DNA from: Bin87 sp963663945 | GTDB taxonomy: Bacteria > Chloroflexota > Dehalococcoidia > Lucifugimonadales > UBA3495 | Reading direction: 5' to 3' | Length of the DNA stretch: 64,000 nucleotides | Assembly (NCBI GenBank): GCA_963663945.1 | Contig: OY760687.1 | Span: 1,736,001-1,800,000, forward strand | Notes under the pieces: generated by a model | Told to the model about the DNA's origin: nothing | Databases searched by the model: none | The model's input: the letters and a program-made list of their open reading frames with translations, nothing else | Program-made: the position numbers and the translations under genes | Part shown: positions 52,260-60,821 of the stretch, one piece after another | Position numbering within the stretch: the first letter of the stretch is position 1 | Layout of the letters: every line of letters starts with the position of its first letter

Positions 52260-53600
52260 TCAGTGCTGTACCATGCCCTCTTCCATCATGGCGGCGATGG
52301 CGCCGTCGAACGCCTCGACGGTGAAGTCGATGTCGACCACGGTGTGAGTTCCCGATAGCACGCCGCTGGTGCGCGACATCAGGTCCACGCCACGCACCTG
52401 CAGAGCCTGCCGCAGGCTGCGCTGGATCTGTGCCGGCTGGTTCTTCAGTTGCGATGCGTCCAGGCCGTCAATGCTGCGGGCGCCGAAGAACAGGTGGAAT
52501 GTTGAGGCTTCGCCGTAGACGGTTGCGTTGACCTCGCGCCGGTCCACCACCTCGCGGAGGCCCACCCGCAGGCGTTCGGCCATGAGGTCAGCCTGGGCGT
52601 TGTACTCGCCGGTTGCGACCAGTCGCAGGGCCGCGTTGCCGGAAGCGGCGGCATAGGGGTTGGCGTTGAAGGTGCCGCCGTGGAGGACTCGCTCGTACCG
52701 GTCGTGGTGGCTGTCGCCGGTCTGGTGCATGACGGCCATGACCTCATCGCGCCCACCGACCGCGCCTCCGGGCAAACCACCGGTGACGATCTTGGCCATG
52801 GTGCAGAGATCGGGATCGACTCCCAGCCGTTCCTGCGCTCCGCCGGGCGCCCACCGGAACCCGGTGATAACCTCGTCCAGGATCATGACCACGCTGTGTT
52901 CCCGGGTCAGGCGGCGCACGCCGTCCAGGAACCCGTCGGGCAGGGGCACGGTGCCGTAGGAGGCGCCTGACGCCTCGGTGATGACGCCGGCGATGTTGGC
53001 GTCGCTGTTCAGGGCGTTCTCCAGCGCGGCGAGATCCGTGGGCAGCACTATGATCGAGTCGATCGCTCCCTGGGGAATTCCGGTGGAGGCGGGGACATCA
53101 AAAGGCGGCAGGTTGCCTGGCATTACATAATCGTGCCAGCCGTGGTAATGGGACTCCCAGCGGATGATCTTTTCCTTGCCGGTGTAGGCGCGGGCGACGC
53201 GCATGGCCAGCATGGTCGCCTCCGCGCCCGATCCCACGAAGCGCACCTTGTCGACGCAGGGCATCAGGGTGCAGACGCGCTCGCCCCATTCCAGCATCGA
53301 TTCGGTGGGCGCGCCAAAGTGCGAGCCGTCGGCCAGAACGCCGGAGAGCGCCGCGACCACCTCCGGATGGGCGTGTCCCAACAACAGCGACGCGGATCCC
53401 ATTCCGTAGTCGACGTACTCGTTGCCGTCAATGTCCCACTTGCGGGGTCCGCTGCCGCGAGCAATCACCACCGGAAACGGGTCTGAGGTGTAGCCGTCGT
53501 GCCCTGCGCTGCCCGAAGGGAACCGGGCCTGATAGCTCGGTTGCAATTCCCGCGACCGGGGGTTCATGCGGATGTACTGTTCCTGGATGGTCTCAGCCAT
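52260..53600 (-). CDS. Glutamate-1-semialdehyde-aminomutase-like class III aminotransferase
   Basis: A 446-residue fold-type I aminotransferase closest to GSA 2,1-aminomutase by motifs: DIDGNEYVDYGMG, LGHAHPEVVAA, VRFVGSGAEATMLAMRVARA, ESHYHGWHDYV, ILDEVITGFRW, and TMAKIVTGGLPGGAVGG with the PLP lysine. It is slightly longer at the N terminus than HemL, and there is no other heme gene beside it, so it may act on another beta- or gamma-amino substrate. AGGAG lies eight bases before the ATG. It follows the tandem-esterase gene by 29 bases on the minus strand, suggesting a shared transcript. Confidence 0.88.
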   Translation of the reverse strand: MAETIQEQYIRMNPRSRELQPSYQARFPSGSAGHDGYTSDPFPVVIARGSGPRKWDIDGNEYVDYGMGSASLLLGHAHPEVVAALSGVLADGSHFGAPTESMLEWGERVCTLMPCVDKVRFVGSGAEATMLAMRVARAYTGKEKIIRWESHYHGWHDYVMPGNLPPFDVPASTGIPQGAIDSIIVLPTDLAALENALNSDANIAGVITEASGASYGTVPLPDGFLDGVRRLTREHSVVMILDEVITGFRWAPGGAQERLGVDPDLCTMAKIVTGGLPGGAVGGRDEVMAVMHQTGDSHHDRYERVLHGGTFNANPYAAASGNAALRLVATGEYNAQADLMAERLRVGLREVVDRREVNATVYGEASTFHLFFGARSIDGLDASQLKNQPAQIQRSLRQALQVRGVDLMSRTSGVLSGTHTVVDIDFTVEAFDGAIAAMMEEGMVQH

Positions 53601-53629
53601 GGTAGTAACTCCTAATGCAGTGTCGCGGG

Positions 53630-55594
53630 TTAGTTGTCTGCGGCGACCATTGCGTCGGGTTGCCCGAGGGCCGCGCCGAAAGCTTCCGACAACTGTGCGC
53701 TGGCGGCGTTGACCGCCTGGCGTCCTTTGTCGATTACATGGGGCAGGCCGAAAAACCCGTGGATGACGCCGTCGTACCGGATCAGCGTGGTCTCGACCCC
53801 GGCGTCTTCCAGGGCGCTGGCGTAGGCTTCACCCTCGTCGCGCAGGGGGTCGAACTCCGCGGTGATCACCAGAGCGGGAGGCAGGTCAGCCGACAGCCGG
53901 GCCCTTCCGGGCGACGCGAAGATGTTGTAACCGGACAGATCGGTGTTGTCGATGTAGTGGTCCCAGAACCAGCGCATGCTAGCGGTCTCAAGGAACATGC
54001 CCTGACCGTTGACGTTGTACGAACGGGTGTCGTAGGCGTAGTCAGTAGCGGGATAGACCAGCAACTGGAAGGCCAGGGGCTGCGGGAAGTCATCCTGCGC
54101 GAGTGAAACCGCGGCGGCCAGGTTCCCGCCGGCGCTGTCTCCGCCCACGGCGATCAGATCGGCCCGGCTGCCCAGGGTGTCGGCGTTGTGCATGGCCCAC
54201 ATGGTTGCCGTGAGACAGTCCTCGAACGGCGTGGGGAACTTGTACTCCGGGGCGAGGCGGTAGTCCACCGATATCACCACGCAGTTGCCACCCACGCAGA
54301 GATCGCGGGCGGTGGCGTCGGCGGTTTCGACGTTGCCGATCACCCAACCGCCGCCGTGGAACCAGACCAGCGTGCCCCATGGGCCCTCAGTGGACGGCGT
54401 GTAGATCCGAATCGGTACGTCCCCCGGCTCCTTGCCGTGCTCGTTACGGATTATCAGATCTTCGACGTTGCCCACGGCGGGGCCTTCCGGCCGGGGGCGA
54501 CTGTTCATGATCTCCCGGCACTCGTTCACGTCCATTTCCTGGAAGGGTTTGATCCCCATGGAGTCGAACAGTTCCAGCACGTGAGCGGCCTGAGGATCGA
54601 GCAGTTTGCGCATCGCTGACGGGTCGCCCTCGTGACGGCGGTGATATTCCTCGGTCATGTCGTCTACGGCGCTGCGCAGGAACCGGCAGGCGTCGTCCAT
54701 GGCGTCCCTGGCGGTGTCCATGAGGCTGGCCATGCTGAAGAAGCCGTGGATCTTTCCGTCGTAACGGTTGATCTCCGTGGGCACGCCCATCTCGCTGAGC
54801 AGCCGGCCGTAGGCCTCGCCCTCATCGCGCAGGGGGTCGTACTCGGCGGTAATCACCAATGCCGGGGCCAGGTCGTCGACGGCATCGAAATCGGCGCTGA
54901 GTTGCAGCGGCGCCGCCAGCGGGTCCTCCGCCTGGGAAGGGTCGGCCAGGTACTGGTCCCAGAACCAGATCATGCCCTCGCGTTCCAGGCCATACCCGGT
55001 GCCGTTGTCGATGTATGAACCCGTGTCGAACTTGTAATCCGTCACCGGGTAGACCAGAAGCTGCTGGCTGACGCGAAAATCTCCCGTCTCCGCGGCTTTG
55101 ATGTTCACCGCCGTCGCCAGGTTGCCGCCGGCGCTATCGCCGCCCACCGCGACGACTCCGGGGACGCCGCCGAGTTCACCAGCGTGGTCGCTGGCCCATA
55201 CGGTGGCGTAGTAGCAGTCGTCGAAGGGCTCGGGGAACTGGGCTTCGGGAGCCAGGCGGTAGTCCACTGACACGACCACGCAGCGCGCGCCGGCGCAGAG
55301 TTGGCGCGCCGTGCCATCGGCCGAATCCAGGTTGCCGACCACCCAGCCGCCGCCGTGATACCAGACCAGAATCGGGAAAGGTCCATCGCCCTCCGGCGTG
55401 TAGATGCGCACGGGCACTTCGCCGGCCGGGCCGGGGATGCCCCGGTCCTGAACTTTGCCCACCTCGGGGCCAGCGCCCCGCTTGCGCTTGGCCGCGTTGA
55501 TTCGCGCCTCCTGCGGTGTGACGGTGTGGTTGGGCGGCAAGCCCAGAGCGCGGGTCGCTTCAATAACCTCTAGCGCTTGCGGATGCAGTGGCAT
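53630..55594 (-). CDS. Tandem double-domain esterase (two hormone-sensitive-lipase-type units in one chain)
   Basis: A 654-residue protein holding two complete family IV (HSL-type) alpha/beta hydrolases. Unit 1 (about 1-315): HGGGW at 80-84, S154 in GDSAGG, D253 in DPLRDEG, H283 in IHGFF. Unit 2 (about 335-654): HGGGW at 413-417, S487, D582 and H612 in the same motifs. Both catalytic triads are intact. HSL enzymes are usually single units of 300-330 residues. No frameshift or internal stop was needed to read it. It lacks a signal peptide. The ribosome site GGAGG is seven bases before the ATG; the aminotransferase gene follows. Confidence 0.92.
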   Translation of the reverse strand: MPLHPQALEVIEATRALGLPPNHTVTPQEARINAAKRKRGAGPEVGKVQDRGIPGPAGEVPVRIYTPEGDGPFPILVWYHGGGWVVGNLDSADGTARQLCAGARCVVVSVDYRLAPEAQFPEPFDDCYYATVWASDHAGELGGVPGVVAVGGDSAGGNLATAVNIKAAETGDFRVSQQLLVYPVTDYKFDTGSYIDNGTGYGLEREGMIWFWDQYLADPSQAEDPLAAPLQLSADFDAVDDLAPALVITAEYDPLRDEGEAYGRLLSEMGVPTEINRYDGKIHGFFSMASLMDTARDAMDDACRFLRSAVDDMTEEYHRRHEGDPSAMRKLLDPQAAHVLELFDSMGIKPFQEMDVNECREIMNSRPRPEGPAVGNVEDLIIRNEHGKEPGDVPIRIYTPSTEGPWGTLVWFHGGGWVIGNVETADATARDLCVGGNCVVISVDYRLAPEYKFPTPFEDCLTATMWAMHNADTLGSRADLIAVGGDSAGGNLAAAVSLAQDDFPQPLAFQLLVYPATDYAYDTRSYNVNGQGMFLETASMRWFWDHYIDNTDLSGYNIFASPGRARLSADLPPALVITAEFDPLRDEGEAYASALEDAGVETTLIRYDGVIHGFFGLPHVIDKGRQAVNAASAQLSEAFGAALGQPDAMVAADN

Positions 55595-55631
55595 GTTCGG
55601 CCTCCACCGGGGTTGGTCTATTACAGTTAGA

Positions 55632-55666
55632 GCCGCCGGAGCGCGTTTTCAGCGTGGTCCGGCGGC
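55632..55666 (-). terminator. Hairpin after the LLM gene
   Basis: On the minus strand, GCCGCCGGA / TCCGGCGGC, a perfect 9-bp stem around a 17-base loop with inner GC pairs, 22 bases after the LLM stop and 38 before the esterase start. TCTAACT follows, with no long T-run. Confidence 0.5.
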
Positions 55667-55688
55667 CCGTGTGACTTCTTTTCGTTGG

Positions 55689-56861
55689 CTAGGCGCTCCG
55701 GTTGACGTAATCCTCTCTCGCCCGATCCAGTGCCCGAGACCGGCCGGCCATCAGCTGCTCGTTGCGCTCGTAGGCCCACTTGTTGGATGCGATTGTCGCT
55801 TCGGCCGAGCCCTGGAAGTGCGGCATCACATGGCGGGCCATCAACTCGTAGCTGTGGAGCATGTGCTCCCTGGCGGCCCAGTCAACGGTCTGCACCATGA
55901 ACGATCCGAACCCGCCGCTCCGTTCCTCGAGCCGCTTGATACCCTCGATGCAGTCGTCTGGCGTCCCGATAATCCAGGCGCCGCGCTCGGCCAGTACGTC
56001 GATTATCTTGTCGGGTGGGCCGTCGACCACCGCCGGCCGCCCCATGGTGTGCTCGAAGTACTCGCGCTGATACCGGCCGGCTCCGACCCGTGCCTGCTCG
56101 AAGGCATCCTTGCGCGTGTCGGCCAGGTGAACCGGCAAGACCAGCCGCCAGTCGAAGCGGTCAACGGTCTGGTTGTGTTCGGCGGCCGATTCCTCGCAGA
56201 TGTCCCACAGTTCGCTCAGGTCGATCCCCTGAGGCGCGGCCGGATCTCGCGGCGTCGTGATCGTCAGCACCGACGCCCCGTGTTTGCCGGCAAGGGCCAC
56301 ACCGGACGGAGTCTGGACCGAAGCCACCGAAATGGGCATGTGCGGAGTCTGGTACGGGCGCAACTGGAGCATCGCCTCATTCAGCTCGAACCAGTCGCTC
56401 TTGTGAGTGATGGGCTCCTTCTCGGTGAACAGCCGCATGATGACGCCCAGGGCCTCGTCCATGCGGAGCCGCTGCTTGGTGGGGTCGATGCCCATCATAT
56501 AGGCGTCGCCCGGCAGGGCGCCGGGGCCCACGCCCAGCATCACCCGTCCCCGGGTCATGTGGTCAAGCTGGGTCATCCAGTTGGCGACCATGAACGGGTG
56601 GTGATAAGGAAGGCTGACCACGCCGGTGCCCAGCTTGATGTGCTTGGTGCGGTCGGCGGCCACCCCGATGAAGATCTCCGGCGAGGAGATGATCTCCCAA
56701 CCGGCGCTGTGATGCTCGCCGATCCAGGCCTCATCGAATCCCAAGTAGTCGAGCCACTGCACCAACTCCATGTCGCGCTCCAACGCCAGGGTCGGATTCT
56801 CGCCGGCGCGATGGAATGGGCCCATAAAGATGCCAAACTTCATGCGGTCGGGTAATGCCAT
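55689..56861 (-). CDS. LLM-class flavin-dependent oxidoreductase (luciferase-like monooxygenase)
   Basis: A 390-residue TIM-barrel flavoprotein of the bacterial-luciferase-like class: KFGIFMGPFHRAGENP at the start, LDYLGFDEAWIGEHH, LGTGVVSLPYHHPFMVANW, GRVMLGVGPGALPGDAYMMGID, and IIGTPDDCIEGIKRLEE near the end. These enzymes use FMNH2 or F420 to oxidise small molecules, including sulfonates, alkanes and terpenes. It is longer than the usual 330-350 residues at the C-terminal end (HVMPHFQGSAE...). GAGGAGG lies upstream of the ATG and TATAAT at 56983-56988. Many SAR202 genomes are known for expansions of this class. Confidence 0.92.
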   Translation of the reverse strand: MALPDRMKFGIFMGPFHRAGENPTLALERDMELVQWLDYLGFDEAWIGEHHSAGWEIISSPEIFIGVAADRTKHIKLGTGVVSLPYHHPFMVANWMTQLDHMTRGRVMLGVGPGALPGDAYMMGIDPTKQRLRMDEALGVIMRLFTEKEPITHKSDWFELNEAMLQLRPYQTPHMPISVASVQTPSGVALAGKHGASVLTITTPRDPAAPQGIDLSELWDICEESAAEHNQTVDRFDWRLVLPVHLADTRKDAFEQARVGAGRYQREYFEHTMGRPAVVDGPPDKIIDVLAERGAWIIGTPDDCIEGIKRLEERSGGFGSFMVQTVDWAAREHMLHSYELMARHVMPHFQGSAEATIASNKWAYERNEQLMAGRSRALDRAREDYVNRSA

Positions 56862-56955
56862 TGGGGAGCCTCCTCTCGTCCGCGGCCTGCGGATGCGTCA
56901 CGAAGAGCCGATGCACGAACGCGACGAAGACCGCCGCAGCATGGGCGCTTCGTAG

Positions 56956-56967
56956 AACCCATGGGTT
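56956..56967. promoter_or_regulatory. 12-bp palindrome downstream of the LLM promoter
   Basis: AACCCATGGGTT, a perfect 12-bp palindrome about 15-25 bases downstream of the LLM gene's -10 box, in its predicted 5' leader. A repressor operator is possible. Confidence 0.35.
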
Positions 56968-56982
56968 GAAAATGCTAGCCGC

Positions 56983-57011
56983 ATTATATGGGCCGAGGCC
57001 GGCGGCGGCAA
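56983..57011 (-). promoter_or_regulatory. Promoter of the LLM gene
   Basis: On the minus strand TTGCCG (57006-57011), 17 bases, TATAAT (56983-56988). The leader to the ATG is about 115 bases and contains the AACCCATGGGTT palindrome. Confidence 0.6.
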
Positions 57012-57034
57012 GCGACGCCCGAGTAGGGCAGGGC

Positions 57035-57040
57035 TATAAT
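57035..57040 (+). promoter_or_regulatory. -10 box of the orphan gene at 57082
   Basis: A consensus TATAAT 42 bases before the ATG, divergent from the LLM promoter. No good -35. Confidence 0.5.
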
Positions 57041-57081
57041 TGACCTCACCCAATCTTACCGCCGATGACGAGGAAAATTGC

Positions 57082-58638
57082 ATGGCGACCATTGCACAAC
57101 GGGCCATCGTGCTGGACAGTCAGAATCAGATCCGCAAGGCGGACAGTCTCGCCCGCGAGTGGGCCATCGCGCACGCTGGCGCACATCAGGGTCAGGCTCG
57201 GCGCGCTTTGGGTGGTTCAGACCCGTTTCGGGAATGGCGCGACGACAACCTCACGATTCGAATAGCCAAACTTGTGACCGGATCCTACAAGCAGGTGCAG
57301 CTGTGCAGCGTCCGGTACCAGCCTTCACCTGAATATGAACCCTATTCCGCCTACATCATGACGTTCGCATCATCCGAAGCAGATCAGGCCGGAGGACATT
57401 GCATAGCGGTGTCTGCGGCGCCTGATGCCTGGATGGCGACGCAGTTGCCGTGGGATGACAAGACCGGGCCCGCGAACCTGGACAGGCTGTTCGAAGTCAT
57501 GGGCGCGGATCGCTCACTGCCATCCAAACCCAGCGTCAAATCGCAACCGGTAAAATCCATCGCGGACCTGTTTGCCATCTACGATACCGCAGTCGTGCTG
57601 ACTGAGCGGGGGCAAACCGGCGACGAGTTCCTGGAACTGGCCCGTCGACATGCCGATTGGGCATCCGTCGTCAAAGTCACTGCATCGGAGCAGTTGGCGA
57701 TCAGTCACGAGTTGCCGGACCACCAACTGCGGGCCTGGCTGCAGGCCAGGATCGCCGTCTTTTCTCGCTATGCCGACGCCGAGGGCCTCCGTCTGTGTTT
57801 GGCGGAAACCGACTGCGGGCAATCGGCTGCCTTTCTGGATGAAGCGCGCGACAGCGCCGTGAATGATATTGCGAATCGCAATTCCCTGGATGTGATGCGA
57901 GTGTTGGAATCTGTTTCCGCTATTCTGACCGACTCTATGCTCAGCGATGCCAAGTCCGCGGAAAACGTCCCGCCGGAACCCGCCATGGAGCCGGCAGTAC
58001 CGGTTGTGGATCCGGCAACCCAGCAGCGTGTCTATCTTCTCGAAGACCAACTCGGCGAGGCCGAAGCGACCATCTCTGAGTTGAAAGATCGCCTGGCAAA
58101 GTATGAAGCAGACTATTCCGAAGAGACGGATGAAGGTCCGGATGATGCCTCGGATGGTCGCGCACCCGCCGCGGGCCTGGACGTTAACCGCGCGCTGACC
58201 GTGATGAGCGCCATTGACAGCGATAATCGATTTCCGAAGGTGCGATTTCTGACCAACTGTCTCAAATCGCTGGAAGACTATGGCAAACCGCGGCCCAACG
58301 GCGTGGAGATATTGCAGGCCCTGGACGCCATCAACACGCTCGCTCAAGCCTGGTACAACACGCCATCCGGAAATATCGGAACCTGGAATATGTACTTTGT
58401 CGACCTGCCCGGTTGGAAACATGCCGACAATGAGTCCGACTACACCATGTCCCTATTCGGCGAAAAGCGTTCATTCAGCGACCAGGACAACGGCCGTCAG
58501 GTAACCATCACCCGGCATCTCACCTACCAGGGTTCCAGTGGTGGTCTCCAGATTTACTTTGATCGGGACGATATCACTGAAACCTTCATCGTCGGCTACA
58601 TCGGCGAACACCTGCCCTACGCTACCAACCGCTCTTGA
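57082..58638 (+). CDS. Orphan 518-residue protein, unknown function
   Basis: I do not recognise this protein. ATG 57082 is chosen: GAGGAAAA lies seven bases upstream, and the longer frame starts inside the -10 box. Residues 1-200 look like mixed alpha/beta (DNLTIRIAKLVTGSYKQVQLC; AYIMTFASSE). Residues about 200-290 are helical. Near residue 325 a coiled coil (YLLEDQLGEAEATISELKDRL) leads into an acidic linker (EETDEGPDDASDG). The last 140 residues form a distinct domain ending ETFIVGYIGEHLPYATNRS; a GYIG-x-HLP ending is a pattern I associate with C-terminal domains of large bacterial proteins of unknown role. It has its own promoter and a closing hairpin, with no operon partner. Confidence 0.7.
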   Translation: MATIAQRAIVLDSQNQIRKADSLAREWAIAHAGAHQGQARRALGGSDPFREWRDDNLTIRIAKLVTGSYKQVQLCSVRYQPSPEYEPYSAYIMTFASSEADQAGGHCIAVSAAPDAWMATQLPWDDKTGPANLDRLFEVMGADRSLPSKPSVKSQPVKSIADLFAIYDTAVVLTERGQTGDEFLELARRHADWASVVKVTASEQLAISHELPDHQLRAWLQARIAVFSRYADAEGLRLCLAETDCGQSAAFLDEARDSAVNDIANRNSLDVMRVLESVSAILTDSMLSDAKSAENVPPEPAMEPAVPVVDPATQQRVYLLEDQLGEAEATISELKDRLAKYEADYSEETDEGPDDASDGRAPAAGLDVNRALTVMSAIDSDNRFPKVRFLTNCLKSLEDYGKPRPNGVEILQALDAINTLAQAWYNTPSGNIGTWNMYFVDLPGWKHADNESDYTMSLFGEKRSFSDQDNGRQVTITRHLTYQGSSGGLQIYFDRDDITETFIVGYIGEHLPYATNRS

Positions 58639-58790
58639 CCCCGCGCCCGCCAACGCGGAGGTTGCCCCGATGCGTGACCGCTGGCCTACGGATAGGGAAT
58701 GCGAGAGCGGGCGGGCGGAATTCGCGGGCAAACGCTCCAGGCGATCAGCGTCACAAGTCGCGCAACGTCGCTGACCAACGAAACTGGAGT

Positions 58791-58825
58791 GCGCGGGGGG
58801 CTGCCAGATGGCAACCCCCTTGCGC
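58791..58825. terminator. Imperfect GC-rich hairpin between converging genes
   Basis: GCGC-GGGGGG-C-TGCC-AGAT-GGCA-A-CCCCC-TT-GCGC folds with about 13-14 pairs, one mismatch and a bulge, between the orphan gene and the epimerase gene. No T-run follows. Confidence 0.5.
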
Positions 58826-58861
58826 CGATCCATAGACCGTACGATCCTTGGACCTGGTACG

Positions 58862-59797
58862 TTACCCGACCAGAGGCAACCCCTCGTCGGCACGCACCTC
58901 GTTGATGATTTCCAACACTCGTTGCTGCAGGGGCGGGTAGGATAGCTCGAACTCCGTCAGGAGCCGGCTATTGTCCACCATGTAGTTGCCGGAGTGCTCC
59001 CGGCCGCCCGGGTTGTCGAACGTGATCTGGGCGTCCGGCAGGTATCCCCGAACGATGTCGGCCAGATCGCCCAGGCTGATCGGGGTGCCGCCGGAGTTGT
59101 ACACCTGCTGCTCGCTGTGGTCCACCAGCGACACGCGCACGAAGGCCTCGGCGATGTCCTCCACGTGGATGGGCAGCCGCATCATTTCCTGGTACGGGAA
59201 ACTGACGGGCTCGCCGCGGGATGGCAACGTCACGCAGCGCACGTGGTCCACGGAACCGCGCACCTTGTCCGGGCCGGTGACGTTGGCCGGCCTGATACCG
59301 GCTATGGACATGCCATAGTTCTCGTTGAACATCTTGGCCTGGAACTCGTTGAAGATTTTGTGCGTCGCGTACTGGCTATCGCCGTAGGTCGCCTCGTCCT
59401 CGTTGATCTCGCGGTCGCCGAAGTTGGACTGCTGCCCGCTGACGGCCACGGAACTGGCGTAGACGATGCGGTTCACGCCGAGCAGGCGGCCCGCTTCGAA
59501 GCAGTTGTCCATGCCCAGGATGTTGAGGCGCATCTGATGGTGCGGATTGCCCTCGCCGCCGCCGAGCAGGTAGGCCAGGTTGATGATGCGGTCCGGTTGC
59601 GATTCGACGATAGCCCGGGTGACCTGCTCAAAGTCGGTGATGTCTACCCTGGCACTGCGAATCGCGCCCGCATCCACGCCGGGGATGTCGGGCAGCGGGT
59701 TGATGTCGGTGGCGTACACATCCTCGCCACGCTCCACCAACTTGCGCACCACGCGTGGGCCAATGAAACCGGAAGCTCCCAAGACCAGAACCGTCAT
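58862..59797 (-). CDS. NAD-dependent epimerase/dehydratase (short-chain, extended type)
   Basis: A 311-residue extended short-chain dehydrogenase. The NAD motif VLGASGFIGPRVV is at residues 4-16, DITDFEQV binds the adenine side, YASSVAV holds the catalytic serine region, and YGDSQYATHKIFNEF contains the YxxxK-like pair (YATHK). The family epimerises or dehydrates nucleotide sugars; which one cannot be told. GGAGGTG lies seven bases before the ATG. It precedes, on the plus-strand map, the methyltransferase gene at 59880, on the same minus strand. Confidence 0.87.
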   Translation of the reverse strand: MTVLVLGASGFIGPRVVRKLVERGEDVYATDINPLPDIPGVDAGAIRSARVDITDFEQVTRAIVESQPDRIINLAYLLGGGEGNPHHQMRLNILGMDNCFEAGRLLGVNRIVYASSVAVSGQQSNFGDREINEDEATYGDSQYATHKIFNEFQAKMFNENYGMSIAGIRPANVTGPDKVRGSVDHVRCVTLPSRGEPVSFPYQEMMRLPIHVEDIAEAFVRVSLVDHSEQQVYNSGGTPISLGDLADIVRGYLPDAQITFDNPGGREHSGNYMVDNSRLLTEFELSYPPLQQRVLEIINEVRADEGLPLVG

Positions 59798-59879
59798 GTC
59801 TGCACCTCCAGATGCGTGATAATCAAACTTGATGCGGCGCTGTCACAGCAGCAGTCCACAGGGATCCTGATGCTCGGCG

Positions 59880-60719
59880 TCACCCGCGCACGGCTACGAA
59901 GAACAGCCGTCGGAAGGGATACAGGGTGACCCCGTCCGACCGCCTGGGGTATTCGACGTTCAACCGGCGCCGGTATTCGGCCAGATAGGTTTCTCGTTCG
60001 CCGTCTTCCAGGCCGTTCAGGATGGGACGCAGACCCGTGCCGGTTACCCATTCGAGCACGGCGTCGTCGCCGGCTAGTACGTGCTGGTACTCGGTCGTCC
60101 AGACGTCCAGGTGGTTGGCCTCGGGGGCCAGCAGGTCGTAGTAAAAGTCGGGATCTTGGACCCAGCGGTTGCCCACGGCGGAGCGCAGTTCGTCCGATCC
60201 AATGGGTTGACCGTTTGATCCGCCGTTTGCGAGGATTTCGCGCATGATCTGGTGCGACCGCATGTCCCACGAAAGCGGGGCCTGGATCGCCAGGCAACCG
60301 CCGGACGGCAGCATGCTCCACAGGCGCGGCACCAACTCCTGGTGGTCGGGCACCCACTGGATCACCGCGTTGGAAAAGAACACCGAGGGCGTTTTGGCCG
60401 GTTGCCATCCGGAGAGATCTCCCTCCTCCCATTGCACCCGGCTCGCTCCGGATCCGTTGCCGGATTCGGCAGCCTGCGCCAGCATCTCGGGAGAGTTGTC
60501 CATGCCCACAACGTCGGCCCCGGGCCAACGGTCGGCGAGCAGGCGGGTTACATTGCCACTGCCGCACCCCAGGTCGTAGACCACCTCAGGGCGTTCCAAC
60601 GGGATGCGCGCCATCAGGTCAAGCGCCGGGCGCACGCGGTGGTCGGCGAACTTCAGGTACTGACCCGGATCCCACGATTCTCCGGCCAAATCGCGCTGGT
60701 GAGGAGTTGCTTGCGTCAT
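59880..60719 (-). CDS. SAM-dependent methyltransferase (trans-aconitate 2-methyltransferase-like)
   Basis: A 279-residue class I methyltransferase with WDPGQYLKFADHRVRPALDLMARI at the start and VYDLGCGSGNVTRLLADRWPGADVVGMDNS (parts), the Tam/trans-aconitate methyltransferase pattern. FFSNAVIQWVPDH and LWSMLPSGGCLAIQAP are further matches. Tam methylates trans-aconitate, which inhibits aconitase; whether this gene does so is inferred. The start ATG has GGAG 13 bases upstream, a loose site. Confidence 0.83.
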   Translation of the reverse strand: MTQATPHQRDLAGESWDPGQYLKFADHRVRPALDLMARIPLERPEVVYDLGCGSGNVTRLLADRWPGADVVGMDNSPEMLAQAAESGNGSGASRVQWEEGDLSGWQPAKTPSVFFSNAVIQWVPDHQELVPRLWSMLPSGGCLAIQAPLSWDMRSHQIMREILANGGSNGQPIGSDELRSAVGNRWVQDPDFYYDLLAPEANHLDVWTTEYQHVLAGDDAVLEWVTGTGLRPILNGLEDGERETYLAEYRRRLNVEYPRRSDGVTLYPFRRLFFVAVRG

Positions 60720-60821
60720 CTTGAATTGCGTACTCCCGACTTCAGACTGAACGTGCGGCGAGTATAGGCACGCTGGAATCGAGCGTCAACCAACCGGGGG
60801 TCTCCGTTCCGCCGCCCAGGA

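Noticed and set aside
52260..53600. hemL as the gene symbol for the class III aminotransferase
   Set aside because: Motifs resemble GSA aminomutase, but the context is not heme synthesis and the same family holds other aminotransferases, so no symbol was given.
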